A DNA stretch of 64,000 nt from Echinococcus granulosus (taxonomy: Eukaryota > Platyhelminthes > Cestoda > Cyclophyllidea > Taeniidae): positions 299,253 to 363,252 of the forward strand of contig NW_020170440.1 in NCBI RefSeq assembly GCF_000524195.1, written 5' to 3'. Position numbers and translations under genes: made by a program. Shown piece by piece: positions 1 through 29,595 of this stretch. The number at the start of each line of letters is the position of its first letter. The stretch's first letter is position 1. The notes beneath the pieces are model-generated. The model made no database searches, was not told the DNA's origin, and saw only the letters and a list, made by a program, of their open reading frames with translations.

Positions 1-3000
1 AGACATGTTCCCTGTTGAGGCAAAACGTCTATGAAAGTCTATGGTCATGTAAAAAAGCCCCAGAGCACCAAAATCGCAGAGATCTATGAGCCCGTTTAGT
101 CAATTGCACAATTAAACTGGATTTCACTCCTTTAAATAGCCTTCTTGATTAGTGACGGTCTTGGCAATAACTATGGACACTCTTCTGCCTTAACCAACGC
201 AACACCAGTCTGGACGATGCGCTATGGTGAGTTCGTTTCCTGCGCCAAACCGCAGGTTCGTGTCCAAGGAAGACTCGAGACGCTACGCTGGTGGTAACGG
301 CGAGCGAGTTCGGTGAGAGTGAGGATAATCCTGACATTGCATACGTTTTAGAAGAAAAACATCTGACTGGGATGGCTGGGTAAGAAGAGGATCACTACTT
401 CAAAGGTGGGCCAAGTTAAAATTCCCTGTTTAGTGCTCTACTTAGTCATTTCGAATGAGGCGAAACACAGTCATATCGATAGGTCGAAATCCTCATCTAA
501 CCCACAGGAGGTCACTGATGGGCATCGCTCTTCCGGTGGCAGCATTCCATAGCTGGCAGCGAAGGGTGTTTAAGGGGGCCTCATGGACGACGTCCGATTG
601 AAGGAAGGGGGAATGGATGGGGGCTTAATAATGCCTTAGTGTCTCAAGAACTTGCCTCCAGCCCTTCTTTGCCCTAAAGACAAGCTATTCCTCTCACTTG
701 ACATACCCTATTACAACTTCTGAGGAGACTGGAAGGCAATAATTGTTTTAATGTGGCAGCTGCTGCCATTAATTTTTCTTCCAATTCAGCTGCTACCTGG
801 CAACTAAAATGGAATGATTATGTTGATTCCTGCACTACTTAACATCTGCTTTATTATGTCCCAAATCAAACTGCTTTAATGCTTGTACTCAGGAAATTCC
901 TCTGCGACAGATAAGATGGAAGGAAGTACTGGGAGACATTTTTGTGGAACAGGCTAATGCTTTATGTCAAGGCCTGATTAAAGGGAGATCTGTAAAGGTG
1001 GAGTTCTGTATGATCTACTTATGCCTGTTTTGAGTGCCTCTTTCGGCACCTTAACTAATCTGTCTCTAGATTTCATCATCAAGATACCCTTGGTATTTCT
1101 GAAACTACCCACGAGACTAGAAAGGTTGGTAACTAAATGCTTATGAAAGTGGTAAGCTATTTGAGTCCAGCTTCAGAGAGGGGTAATGTTCCCCCTATTA
1201 TGTCCTCAAACTCGTCCTCTTGACGGATGAAGATTCACTGGCTAGGAATGGCTCTACAAAGAGTCTATGTCATGCACAAATCCATATAAGGAGACACATA
1301 AATTAAAGTCGCTTCGCAGAGCTAGTTCTCGACAAATACCTCTTCCTGCCGCATCGTTCGCCCTTCTCTTAACCAGCAGAGACATAAGGAAGGCATCGTT
1401 GTTTCCTGCAATTCATTGCCACTTCTATAATAAACAAATTCTCTTTGTTCGAGTCTGACATTGCCTCGGTCATAAATCCCCACTTTGCAGAATGATGAAC
1501 TCCACAACTGCGGTCATCAGCAGCCCTTCTTTTGAGGTACCAGGGTAATGATCTTTTTGGATCAGGTTTACTTCCCTCTGACACAAATTATGGCAACCCG
1601 AACCTCCTCTTGAAGTTGTAACAAGCCGTGCAAATGAACATGAGAATTTCTTAACAAAAGAATATGTTGTTCTCCATAATTAAACATTTGGGGAGCCTAG
1701 AGTATATAAATTTTATTTGAGACTTAAGCGGAGGAAGTACTTCTAGAATCGTGCTAAATTAATTTGCCATCTAACAGTAAAGTAGGTGGACAAAACCGCA
1801 GACATATAGATGGATGGATGCCTAGCAGACACGTAGGCATGAAGGCCTGGTAAATTGAATTTAAACCCCTTTCAGTAACTTTATTTAATCTATGGATAAT
1901 TTATTCAGCAATTACTTTCCTGGTCGGAAGACTAAAATCGTGTGATCATCTAATCTCTCAGGTAGACCCAAAAAGGGAGGATAAAAGTCTTCCCACTGTC
2001 CCTCTTCCATCCTTTCACTTCTCTTCTCTCTGTCATTCGTTCATTCACATCCCTCTTCGCAAAATTCATAGTTTTTAGGCTCAATGACGATAGGCGAAAA
2101 TCCTCCTTTGTTGTTCTCACCATTCAGAAGTTTTTCAAAGTCGTGAAATAAAATTTGAGCCTGAATTAAGCAATGCAAAGAATGGATTTAATTGGCAAAG
2201 CAGAAATTTTTGCTAAAAGAAGAGAGGTGCCAAACATAGCTGCACCTTAGGCGCTCCACTGAGTATGTTGTCTACTTGATTGCGTTTGGAGCAGTTAAAT
2301 TTAATTCCTCCTGTCGCTCCTCATCCGAGGGTCTTTCCTCTTTCCTCCACTGGGGCGATCAGATTGTGACAGAGGCAGCTTATCATGTAAGCCTGATCCG
2401 GATTCGCGAAGATATTTTTTTGATCTAGAAGCTGGAGGATGTTTAACAGTAACCACAACTTACACATCAGTCGCTTTTCTTAGTACTAATCAGCTAGAGG
2501 CGACACCAGACATGAATTCTTTTATTCGGGGGATCAAGTAAACACTTCTTTGAAAATCACTTGAAATCTGGTCCCATTGTATTAGCGGTTAGCCTGTAAA
2601 ACTTTTGTTGTGGTGGTTCTCCGCCAAATCAGCTGTACTTTACAGGTGTCCTCCTTCCGCAGAGTCTTGATTTGGTTATAGTAATATCAACATGGGAAAA
2701 GAGCGTTTTGATATCTCCGACAGGTTTGATCTGCTTAATCCTCAAGGTAATGGACGTTTTTAAACTCCATCAGGACTGCTTCACTTCTTATTTCAGAGCA
2801 CAATGTTGGAGTGAATAGCACAAGTGAATCCTGACCTTGGTAGTCCTTCCCGTAGAGTCTCCACTCTTATCCAGCTACCCGCATTATGTACCTTATCCCG
2901 TGCCGTAAAGGTTCGGCAACCAAGCAGAGAATTTGGAGTATTATGCTTGTCAAGCCAGATTTGTCGACTGCTGCCATCAAAGTCAAACTTTGAGTCTTTC

Positions 3001-6000
3001 CGAAAGACGCAATAGGGCACATCAGCATAGAATGTAGTGTTGCCTTCCCATGGCAGAGACTGAAGAACTTGTCCAGTTAAACAGACCACTTAAACAGCTT
3101 GTGAATTAAAATTCATCTACTCCACTGATAAACATATTTTTTTTTGCCCTCAGTTTTTTTAGAAGACCACGAAAATATTCCCAGCTTTTAAACTATTCAT
3201 TGCTTGACTACCATAATGGAGGTGCGACTAGAAAATCTTCAATCACTGGGATTTTAGATTAATGGGCACGCTTAAGCAAAAAATATTTCTGCTGGTTAGA
3301 AAAAGTAAAAATACTTAAAGGAAGGAGATATCTTTATTGGTTCGTCCAGTTAATGTAAGAATGTCCCAGTTTGGCATTAACGCTACTCATGTGCATATAA
3401 GTAGACCGCTCTACAAACAACGAGTACTCGAGAGATGACAAATGAATTCTAGACAACATTTATTCTTTCTTCTGTTATATTTTCCGAAAGAGGGGCCTAA
3501 ATATAAGTGAATTCTACTCGCAGACTACGAAGCTTTCCCGTTTCTGAACAGGGTTGTTTGTTTTAACACTTACAGGGGAAGAGCGGCTACCCTTTGACAC
3601 GGTAGACTGGTTTAAGGGGTCAAATCATTAGTTCTCACTGTTTATTTATCAAATGTAAAGCATCTCCCGGAGAATCAGTTCGCTTTTTTTTCAACTTAAA
3701 GCGCTACTACCCTCCCCACTGGTTCCAAATTTCAGTATCCCTTTAGAGCGATTAATAGGACATGATTACAGGCAGTTCTTGGAATGCAAGAAGTCAAACT
3801 TTATCGTTAGATTTTGCATAAAATAAGGTTGTGTAATTACCGTAAAAGATGGTGATTACACTCCCTCACTTCAAACTTGAACTCTAGATTTCGCTATTGC
3901 GACACTGGCAGTAGGAAGAAGTCAGCTATTCTTCCCAACTGTCGTGAAAAAGCGTCTAAACTTGTAGTCAGACGTTTGAAGGCATGTGCGAATGATAGTT
4001 CAAAGTTCTTGCATCCAACCTGTCCTCAATCAACAAATACTGCCGGTTCTCACTCCATGAACAGGTTAGCACAAACAAATGAGCCCCAATAGATTGTCTT
4101 AGAGTCCTAAAGATGTGGAAAGAGTGTTTCTTTTCTCTTGCTAAAGACCATAAAATTAACCACGATGGTTGTTAAATGTCAAGGCAGATGACTGAATAAA
4201 GTGCCAAAGATTGAACTAACCCAGCTTCACGTTTTAGAGGACACACAAATACGCATCTGGAATCAACACCACTAAAAGGCAACAACTGTCGGGTAAACCA
4301 AACAAGTGCTAAGCCGATGATAAAATAGGCACTTCCATGGCTTTAATCCAATCCTAGGTTGCTGAGTTGGCACGGTCCTTCAGAGATAAATCATCCGAAG
4401 ATGAGTGACCTTTCTTCGGGAGGTACGCCTGGAGACCGACGACATTCGTCGTGCCGACACAAAAGTCTTCTGGATGTGTAAAGCTAAATTTGTATTCAAG
4501 TTTCACAAAATATTTGTTTCTGATCTTTGATTCCCAACTCAGGAATAAGAAGGGGGTGACTAGCAGGGTCACCTAACTTCTCCCTCATTTGCCATGGCTT
4601 TTGTTTGATCGTTCAGGCGATTATTGCGAAGGCCTAGTTTGAGTGTGGAAATAAAGTGTGAGAAATGGTTGAACGCGTGTTCCACTTTGGGATTTAAAGG
4701 ACTTTGATGGGAGGAGAGGGGCGCAGATTCAAACCTCTTTGGTTAGATTCTAACAAACGTTTCCTTCGTTAATTGGGGGGATTGGCGTGCACTTCAAAAG
4801 TGCTGAGAAAATTCGTTCAGATTCTTATTAGGTGGATAATAACTCATGAGTAATTGGATGTCACTGCCTCCAATCACCAGTCGTTGCCACTGCCTGCAGC
4901 AACCTTGCTCTGGGTTTCGACCAAGTGCTTCACACCAGGACAAACCTTATTTCATGCTGACATGCCTCACTGCGATTTGAGGAACAACAAGTGGCAAAAA
5001 ATTAAGTGAACCGCAAACCTCAATTCGTCGAGTAATCACCAAAATTCATGCTTCGATTATGTGGGCGTCTACTGCAGATGAGTTAATTGGCAAAAAAGCA
5101 CAAGAAATGGCCTAGCTAAGGGAGCCACCTCGGTTTCTTGCAGCCATCCAAGTCTGTCAGGAATGCGTAAAGTGGGGCCCGGCATGAGCAAATTGGAGAC
5201 ATTCCTTAAAGAATGCAGTAAAAACACTCATTTGAAATGTAGTCTGGAGATGTTGTGGTTTTTTCTTTCATGCTGCTTTCAATTGAACCCTTCCCCAGAA
5301 GATATCGGTATTTGGAAAGTGCTTGCTGAATAGCTTGGACCATCTCTTGGCCCGCAATCTAGATAAGTCTCTGCTGAGTGTGCTTCCAGAATTCCATCTA
5401 GATTGCCGGCATGTACTATTACTAACCCACAAATTGCAATGGGCATACTTTGAACTAGTGATGTACATTTGCAAATGACCTCATAATTCTCCATTGTTAA
5501 GTTTCTTCTGAAAGACAACAAGAAATGAATTTTGGTCGAAAAATATTCTCTTTCTTAGACCCACTGGTAAAACAAATTATCTAATGCTGGTGGAGAAAGC
5601 GTGCCTCTGGTAAGTTGCCTGTCTCTGTTGCATCCCTGTTATTTTGTAATAGCCTACAAGACTGTGACCTACCATCGATTTAGCAACAGCCATTCATAAT
5701 TTATAATCAAAATAATATATTATTTAAAGAGTTTATTGCTACAGAATCGAAAATCTTGGGATTAAGGAAATCTGTTCAACTTCTTCCTTTCTGCGATTGC
5801 TTTGATAGTGAAAAAATGTCAGTTTCGCTGGATATTTTTGCGTGTTGGGGCTTCACGATGACTTGAATTTGGATGGGAATCAGAGAGGGTATTTAGGTAA
5901 AAAACAGGATTGATCGACTTACGTATTTTTAGCCTCCCTTTTAATAGAAATTCTTAAGGTTTCTTCAAAACTTACCATTAATGACAGGCTGTCTTGTAGG

Positions 6001-7914
6001 AATTTCCATGGATTTTAGAAGACACTTTGTCACTTTTTGCGTATTCCTAGAGTAATCACGGGTAAGCAAATGCTCTTGACGAAGCTGCTAATAAAAGCGC
6101 CCCTTTCGCCCTCGTTACGGATGTAATGACATAAGAGATTGAGAAATTGCTTAGGAATATATCTTCAGCAGGCATATACTACTAATTCATGTAAGCGACG
6201 AGGTTAAGAAATGGCAAATAGTAGTGAGTCCCGTGTTTTGGTTTGCTGATCATTCGTTTGCCGGCTTGATGTTTTTATAACCTTTTATGACTGACTCGGA
6301 GACATTATCACACCAACTGCAATATTTCCGTTGCCATTCTCCTCTACCTCCGGTTTTAGATCCTTGAATGGAAAAGGGTGGCTGGAGGATGAAGAATGGA
6401 GTCAGTACTTTCCTCCTCCTTAGAAAGTAGTAGCTTCGGCTCTGTCGCAATGCTGGTGTAATCTACCCGCTTCTTGTCACCTCAAAGGTATACACAAGCA
6501 AAAGCTAGCCACATAACAAGCAAATACATTGGTTAAATAAAGAGACCAACTAATTTGACGCACAATTGCAAAAGCCTTTGGGAATAGCGCGATGCCATGT
6601 TAATATTCAAAGGCAAGTAAACAAAGGCTTCTCAACTTTTAAATCTTTAGTTCCCGACTCAGTAATGAAAATTTTTAGACACCTTTCAAACCCTTTTGCT
6701 TAAAAAACTTGATCATGTTATGGAAAGCTTGAGTATACAATTACAACTTAGAAAATTGTCAATATCAAGTTTTATCGAGTTAACAGCGTCTAAACGACAT
6801 CTCATAACGTTTTAATAGTTTGTTTAACTCCTCTTTTGATTGTACGGGTACTTGAGTATCTGCAGATGGTACCTCCGCTAGGCCGCTGAGCCTCAGCCCA
6901 TCTGAAAGACTCGGTGCGCTACAGTATATCATGTGATATTGTACGGAACTATGATGAAGTATTTCAATCAACCACAAAGCACCATCTTCTTGCTAATTAA
7001 AAACCAATAAAGGCTCAAAGTTATTCGACCGACATTTTTGGACTTGAATGATGTTGTGTAAGTATCTACAATGTAGCTAAGCGACCAAGGAATTAATGTC
7101 CACGTCAGTCTAATGGAAGGGAACCAATGCTTACTTTGATGGTGGACACCTTTATCGTGGTCTTGGGACTCATCATGTCGGAGAAGATATCCTATCACTA
7201 CGGCTGCACAATTCGAGTCTCTTTTTATTTACTGGGAGGGTTATTCATGTTGCCTCTTTCCGCTTAGATGATTACGACCTCTATTAGCCATGGTTCTTGT
7301 CGTGTAAACGAATCTGTAACCTGAGGTATTTTTCACGTACATCCGCCTCTCCGAAAACAATTATTTGAATTAATCTATTTGGGAAGAAAAACTCGTTTAC
7401 TTGGAATGAATGCTCCATGTTCTACGCCCCCTCAATTCAGGATATATGGGTGTTTTATGTGCTGCAAACCATCTTTATAGGCGTAAACAAAAATCCTTCA
7501 GAAGATTTGTTGCACAAAGTACTTCAGACTGTATTTTTAGATGGTCTGTAACACAACGTGCCCATAAATTATCCTTCTCCAGTTGTTTGCAAAAGGGTGG
7601 TTAAAATAAAACTTGCAGTTTGAAAATACGCAGATAGGAGTCAAGATATAAAGAACTAAAAGCTCAAGATTCCGTAAATCGAGCGAGACTATCATTTAAT
7701 ACGGAAGAATTTGGGACAATTTAGTGCCAGTGGCATGCAAACCTGAAAGCTAAATGCAACAGGTATGCCAAATAAAAAGATGCGCCAAATGTGGCAGTAA
7801 CCACATAAGGGCAAAAAAACAAATAATAAAATTTCAGTTTTTAATAGATGGTAGGTGAAATACATGAATTTCGTACTTGCTGATTTTTTCTTCCATAATT
7901 CTTTAAAAAGACAC

Positions 7915-8101
7915 TGCAATACGATGGATGTTTATCTCTCGGTTATTAGAAGAGCGACTATTGACTTGGCCTTTGCACTATGCCAGATGGGCGGCCTTCG
8001 GGCCATGCCAATAACCCAAATACCTTCTCTGTGCCGAATATACATATTCTGCCAGAGTAATTTATCTAATTTTGCCTTCACGAAAGTATCGGGACTCCAC
8101 A
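7915..8101 (+). mobile_element. Solo LTR of a miniature LTR element
   Basis: This stretch is a diverged copy of the 190-bp terminal repeats seen at 28084-28278 and 28873-29061, in the opposite orientation. It starts TGCAATACG and ends GGACTCCACA, so it keeps TG...CA ends. Shared internal blocks include TTCGGGCCATGCCAATAACC near 7999-8018 and an ACCTTCTCTGTGC-like block just after it. No polypurine tract precedes it and no primer-binding site follows it, so only the LTR remains. No clear target-site duplication is visible, which fits an old insertion. Confidence 0.7.
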
Positions 8102-9018
8102 AAATTTATTTGTCTCTAAGGCGTAAAATATTGGAAAGAAAAAGTAAAAAGAAACAAATTGAGTTGTAGTATTGCAATATTATTCATAAACTGCGGCTCA
8201 GATACTTTCTTAACTCCTCTTTTGCAGAGATATAAAGCAAAAGTCGGAAGTAAAACGAAACCCACCATTTCGTCATGACACACTATTAGCAAAAGTGGCG
8301 TCAATTTAAATCTGCATTAGTAATTTGGCAAAGCCACAGTTATGCAAGCGGATATGCGAAGTTATATGCTTTGGTTCATTGAAAAAGATAATAAATTACT
8401 CGACACAAGCCCTTGCCAGAATGCTGGAATAACTTCAGCATGATGTAATTTAAAAATCACAAAAAATCTAAAAAGCATAAGTAACACAAATTTTGACAAT
8501 TTTTTAATGCTTACAAATTAAAGCAAAGAATCCGGTCGCGGCAAGAACAAAATTTTTTATTCGCGGCATTTTTAAGGAGTCGGTCTGGGGGCCCCCGGCG
8601 CCCTCTTTGTTAGGTCTGCGGCTTTTCCTTTCTACGAGCTTGACTCCCGTCACATCTCCTCATGGTATGTTGCACGCAAATTTTTTATTTGACTCACCTT
8701 TCAATGCTTCCCCTTTATCTAACAATTAGCATCTGTTGGACGTTTTGTCCACTACTTCCCGCGTTCGTAATTTTCCTCTGATTTTGACGAATTTGGCCCC
8801 AAGGGGTCTACATGCATTTTTTGCAGCTTTCACCTTTCTATTTGCGTTAAATTGGTGTATTGCTAATTGCCTGCTTGTGATCGCTATATTCGCAATTTTT
8901 GTGATTGGATGTGCCCTTGTCCTTTTTACCTCGGTAATTTATTATTTCTTTTGCCATCATCATCACTTTAGCTTTGAAGGTGTCTAGTCGACGCTATGGT
9001 TCCATCTCTTATAGTTAA

Positions 9019-9037
9019 TTCCATTTTATTTTCCTAG
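9019..9037 (+). promoter_or_regulatory. Possible splice acceptor just before the PI4KB start
   Basis: A pyrimidine-rich tract ending TTCCTAG lies 28 nt before the ATG at 9065. An in-frame stop (TAG at 9035-9037) overlaps it, so translation in this frame cannot come from further upstream unless this acceptor is used. It could be the acceptor of a non-coding 5' exon or a trans-splicing acceptor; flatworms do trans-splice leaders. It could also be chance. Confidence 0.35.
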
Positions 9038-9064
9038 ACACACCAGGCTCCATCACTTCTCATT

Positions 9065-26587
<17,523 letters not shown>

Positions 26588-28083
26588 ATATGAGGAGTTT
26601 ATTTACTTCTGTACAGAAATTGTCTTCCCTTTCCATTTCTGGTCCCTCTCCTGTCCATTTCTCTCTCTTCCTGCGTTTCCTGACGATAATAATGATGAAT
26701 CAGGTGACTGCCGTTTTATAGTATACTTCTTCCCCCCCCCCTCATATATTCAGATCCGTGGAAATGAAGGAACCATCGAGATGTATTTTACCTCTAGGTT
26801 TCGCAGGTGTATGGATGGAACAGGGGAAGCGAGTGGGAAAATTAGTGGCAGAAAGGATAGTTCAGAGATCGGTCTGTCAATTCGTGGTAACTTTTGTGGA
26901 CCAGTGGACGATGCCTCTGACTAACTCATCAAGATGATTTGCAGTCTTCGTAGAAGTAGGGGCTATAGGGAATTATTTTTCAGATCAATCGATCTACATC
27001 AGCAACAAGGCGTGGGGCTTTGATTGTACCTACTAGGAGCGTGGACGGTATGGTGGTAAAATTCGACGGTGTTCCTTTCAACCCTTTCTGCAAAGGAGTA
27101 ATTTGACCCGATTCAGGGGGAGGTCAAATTATGGGAAGGCCTCCTGTGGAAAAACCACAGGCGGTCTTAGGTCAAAGAACATGGAACAAGCAGTCTCTTC
27201 CCTACCATTAAGAGGTAACTGTCCAAGTGAAGGGAATTGATTAGCGGCAGACTTCGCCACGAGCTTAAATTACTCTTAACGTTTCGGTTGATTCAAGCGG
27301 TAGTCGTGGTGCAAATAGGTCCACCTGAAATAAATGAATGGGACTTAAAATATGGACGAGAAGAACAGTCGTTTTGCCAGGGGTACGTAAATGGCTTTGG
27401 AATGAATAGAGTAATTCGAAATGGATGAATCCATTTGAGATGGGAGAATGGGTGGATCATAAAAACACTGAGGGATGGAGCGGAGATTCAGAAATGAATA
27501 AAATCCACTTTTAACGATGAATTCGTAAAAGTTTGGGAATGTATGGCTGTGCGCACGAAGGGTCGATGAGTTCATCCACCTTTCAAAAGGCTCGAGTTTT
27601 TTCACAGAAAAGTGGGATTCTCATGTAATTAAGACCACCTTATTGCGAATTTGCAACTGCTTGTAAATGCAACAAAGCGAATTAAAAATCTTATCTATTT
27701 TTGGAAAATAAAACTTTATTTAAGATTGCATGACGCTCCAACTCTTCACTGACGTTTTGGTTTTGGCATCGAGATACTTAGAGCATGCTCAATGTACCTC
27801 TGCCCGAGCAGTACTTAATTCGTCTTCATGGAAGGCTCAAGGCGCCACTTTTGCGGCAGCAGGAAGCGAACTCGACAATGAAGGACAACTACCCTGATTT
27901 CAACTGCGGGGTGACAAACTCTGAGGTGACATGACGGCCCCAGACCCGTGTTCTACAGGAAAGGCGTTAACAACTGAAGCGACGCTAGCCGTGAACCATC
28001 TGTAAAAGTTTTTTGCGGAGCCGTTCACAGTGCCTGTATAAAAAGACTAATTATGTGAACGCGTGGCACCTCCTCTACATTTA
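26588..28083. other. 3' flank of PI4KB and intergenic DNA
   Basis: No coding segment is recognised in this 1.5-kb stretch after the PI4KB stop. Its proximal part should hold the PI4KB 3' UTR. Several AATAAA-like hexamers occur, including one at 27707-27712, but nothing identifies the functional site. Confidence 0.4.
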
Positions 28084-28278
28084 TGTAGCGTCCCGAGACT
28101 ACCTGAAGACAAAAGAAGACACAATACTCGGGCGGAATATATGTATTCAGCACGGAGGTGTCTCGGCTAATGGCATGATCCAAAAGGCCAGCCCACCCAG
28201 CGAGGTACAAGGGAGCTGATTCAAAGTACAAAAGTGGCGCCTCACCAAAACCGAGGGATAAACCACTATTGTATTACA
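28084..28278 (-). repeat. LTR of the TRIM-like element (3' LTR in element sense)
   Basis: It is nearly identical to 28873-29061. Differences are a few substitutions and small insertions, for example an extra CCCACCCAG-like segment near 28192. It borders the polypurine tract, so it is the 3' LTR when the element is read on the minus strand. Confidence 0.8.
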
Positions 28279-28872
28279 TAGCCTCCCCCCTCTTTTGAGC
28301 GTCGTCCCCGGCGCTCCCGCAGGTCAACCTCCCGCGTCAGTCATTACAACGTAGTCGGTGCAGTAAAGAAACACCCACGATCCGACTGTGCCAGTCACCA
28401 AATTAGCGCGCAACTGAGGGGATACTTGACCTCAACGTCACTGATCCCTCTTGGCAGCTTGACTGGATCTGGAGTTTCGTTCGGTTTAGGGATTTGATTC
28501 AGGACGGGGAATTGCGCAGGCCATCATGCGTGTCCATAGACGGATGTAGGAACACTGGCCTAGAAGTAGATTTGAGTAAGGGAGGACGAGATTTAAAACA
28601 GGTCCATGGGGGATGGTAGGGAAAATCCGTCACGAAACTTTCAGATAGTTCACGGCTATTGTCACTTCAGTTGTTAACAGCTTTTCTGCAGAACACGGGA
28701 CTGGGAGAGACGCCGAAGGTAGACATCAACATCAACACTTCTATTAGAAATCATCACCATTCTCCCATCCGTAGCATATGTACTTCTTCCGCTCCACTAA
28801 GGCTTATCACACAGAAGTGGAAAATCAGGATGCATGTCCTTTGGGATCGGGTTTGCTTTCCGCTGCCACCAA

Positions 28873-29061
28873 TGTAGCGTCCCGAGACTACCTGAAGACG
28901 AAAGAAGACACAATACTCGGGCGGAATATATATATTCAGCACGGAGAAGGTGTCTCGGTTATTGGCATGGCCCGAAAGGCCAGCGAGGTACAAGGGAGCT
29001 GATTCAAAGTACAAAAGTGGCGCCTCACCAAAACCGAGGGATAAACCACTATCGTATTACA
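28873..29061 (-). repeat. LTR of the TRIM-like element (5' LTR in element sense)
   Basis: Direct repeat partner of 28084-28278. It borders the putative primer-binding site at 28860-28871, so it is the 5' LTR when the element is read on the minus strand. The high identity of the two LTRs suggests a fairly recent insertion compared with the intronic copy. Confidence 0.8.
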
Positions 29062-29159
29062 TTTATACCAGTTGGACAATTCACATTCTAGCCGAGAATT
29101 GCGTTCCTTTTCGCCCTTGGGAAAAGCTCGGTTCGCAACGATGATCTAGAGCAGAACAG

Positions 29160-29300
29160 AAGAACACATCGCTTTCTAATGTGTAAAAGCGCTTATGGTC
29201 TAATGGCATAACCCAAAGGCTATACCAAATAGCAAAGTTCAACTCACAGTGATCAAAGCCCCCTAAGGTGCGCAAGCAGTTAAGCAGAATACTGCATCGC
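29160..29300 (-). repeat. Degenerate LTR-like fragment next to the TRIM element
   Basis: A block with GGTCTAATGGCATAACCCAAAGG-like spacing (about 29198-29220), followed by a segment resembling the GAGGTACAAGGG...TTCAAAGT part of the LTR, suggests an older partial copy adjacent to the full element. The similarity is short and judged by eye only. Confidence 0.35.
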
Positions 29301-29595
29301 CACATCGGACAATACGTTCTGATACAAAGAATTGCTTAAACGCCACTAGTTCCCCGAGTTTCTTATTTAGTTAATGGTTATAAAGCTTCTTTTTTTGCTC
29401 GAGTTGATTCACTTCAAGCATGTTGCGATGAGTTTTGCCACTCCATATTTTGTCTAAGAATTCTAATAAAAGAATGAAATGTAAAGAAACCAATTTACTC
29501 CGAAGTTAAATTGTATGCAACCATATTAAAATGCACACATTGTGCATTGTTTGAATAAGGCACCGGTAGGTTTTATTGCTATTGCCGGTTTCGTC

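Larger units (their letters stand above)
1..9064. other. Region with no recognised gene, upstream of PI4KB
   Basis: No open frame here resembles a protein family I recognise, and none is long or joins to a neighbour through convincing splice sites. The sequence is of mixed composition with many A/T runs. The only identifiable element is a solo LTR at 7915-8101. A promoter and non-coding 5' exons of PI4KB may lie in the last few kilobases, but nothing in the sequence singles them out. Confidence 0.5.
28084..29061 (-). mobile_element. Miniature LTR (TRIM-like) element, complete copy
   Basis: Two direct repeats of about 190 bp (28084-28278 and 28873-29061) flank about 594 bp of non-coding DNA. 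Both repeats begin TGTAGCGTCCCGAG and end in TATTACA, the TG...CA form of LTRs. On the minus strand the internal part starts, one base after the LTR, with TGGTGGCAGCGG, a plausible tRNA primer-binding site (28860-28871). It ends with AAAAGAGGGGGGAGG, a polypurine tract (28282-28296). TTTA lies directly on both outer sides (28080-28083 and 29062-29065), consistent with a 4-bp target-site duplication. There is no gag or pol, so movement would need enzymes from an autonomous element. The size and layout fit a terminal-repeat retrotransposon in miniature. Confidence 0.82.

Noticed and set aside
2793..3089. 98-codon minus-strand open frame in the upstream region
   Set aside because: No recognisable motif, no convincing splice partners, and overlapping open frames on the other strand; treated as chance.
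29542..29595. Upstream start for RARS1 giving 18 extra residues
   Set aside because: The triplet at 29542 is GTG, and the extra residues are not part of the ArgRS N-terminal helix. The first in-frame ATG is at 29596.
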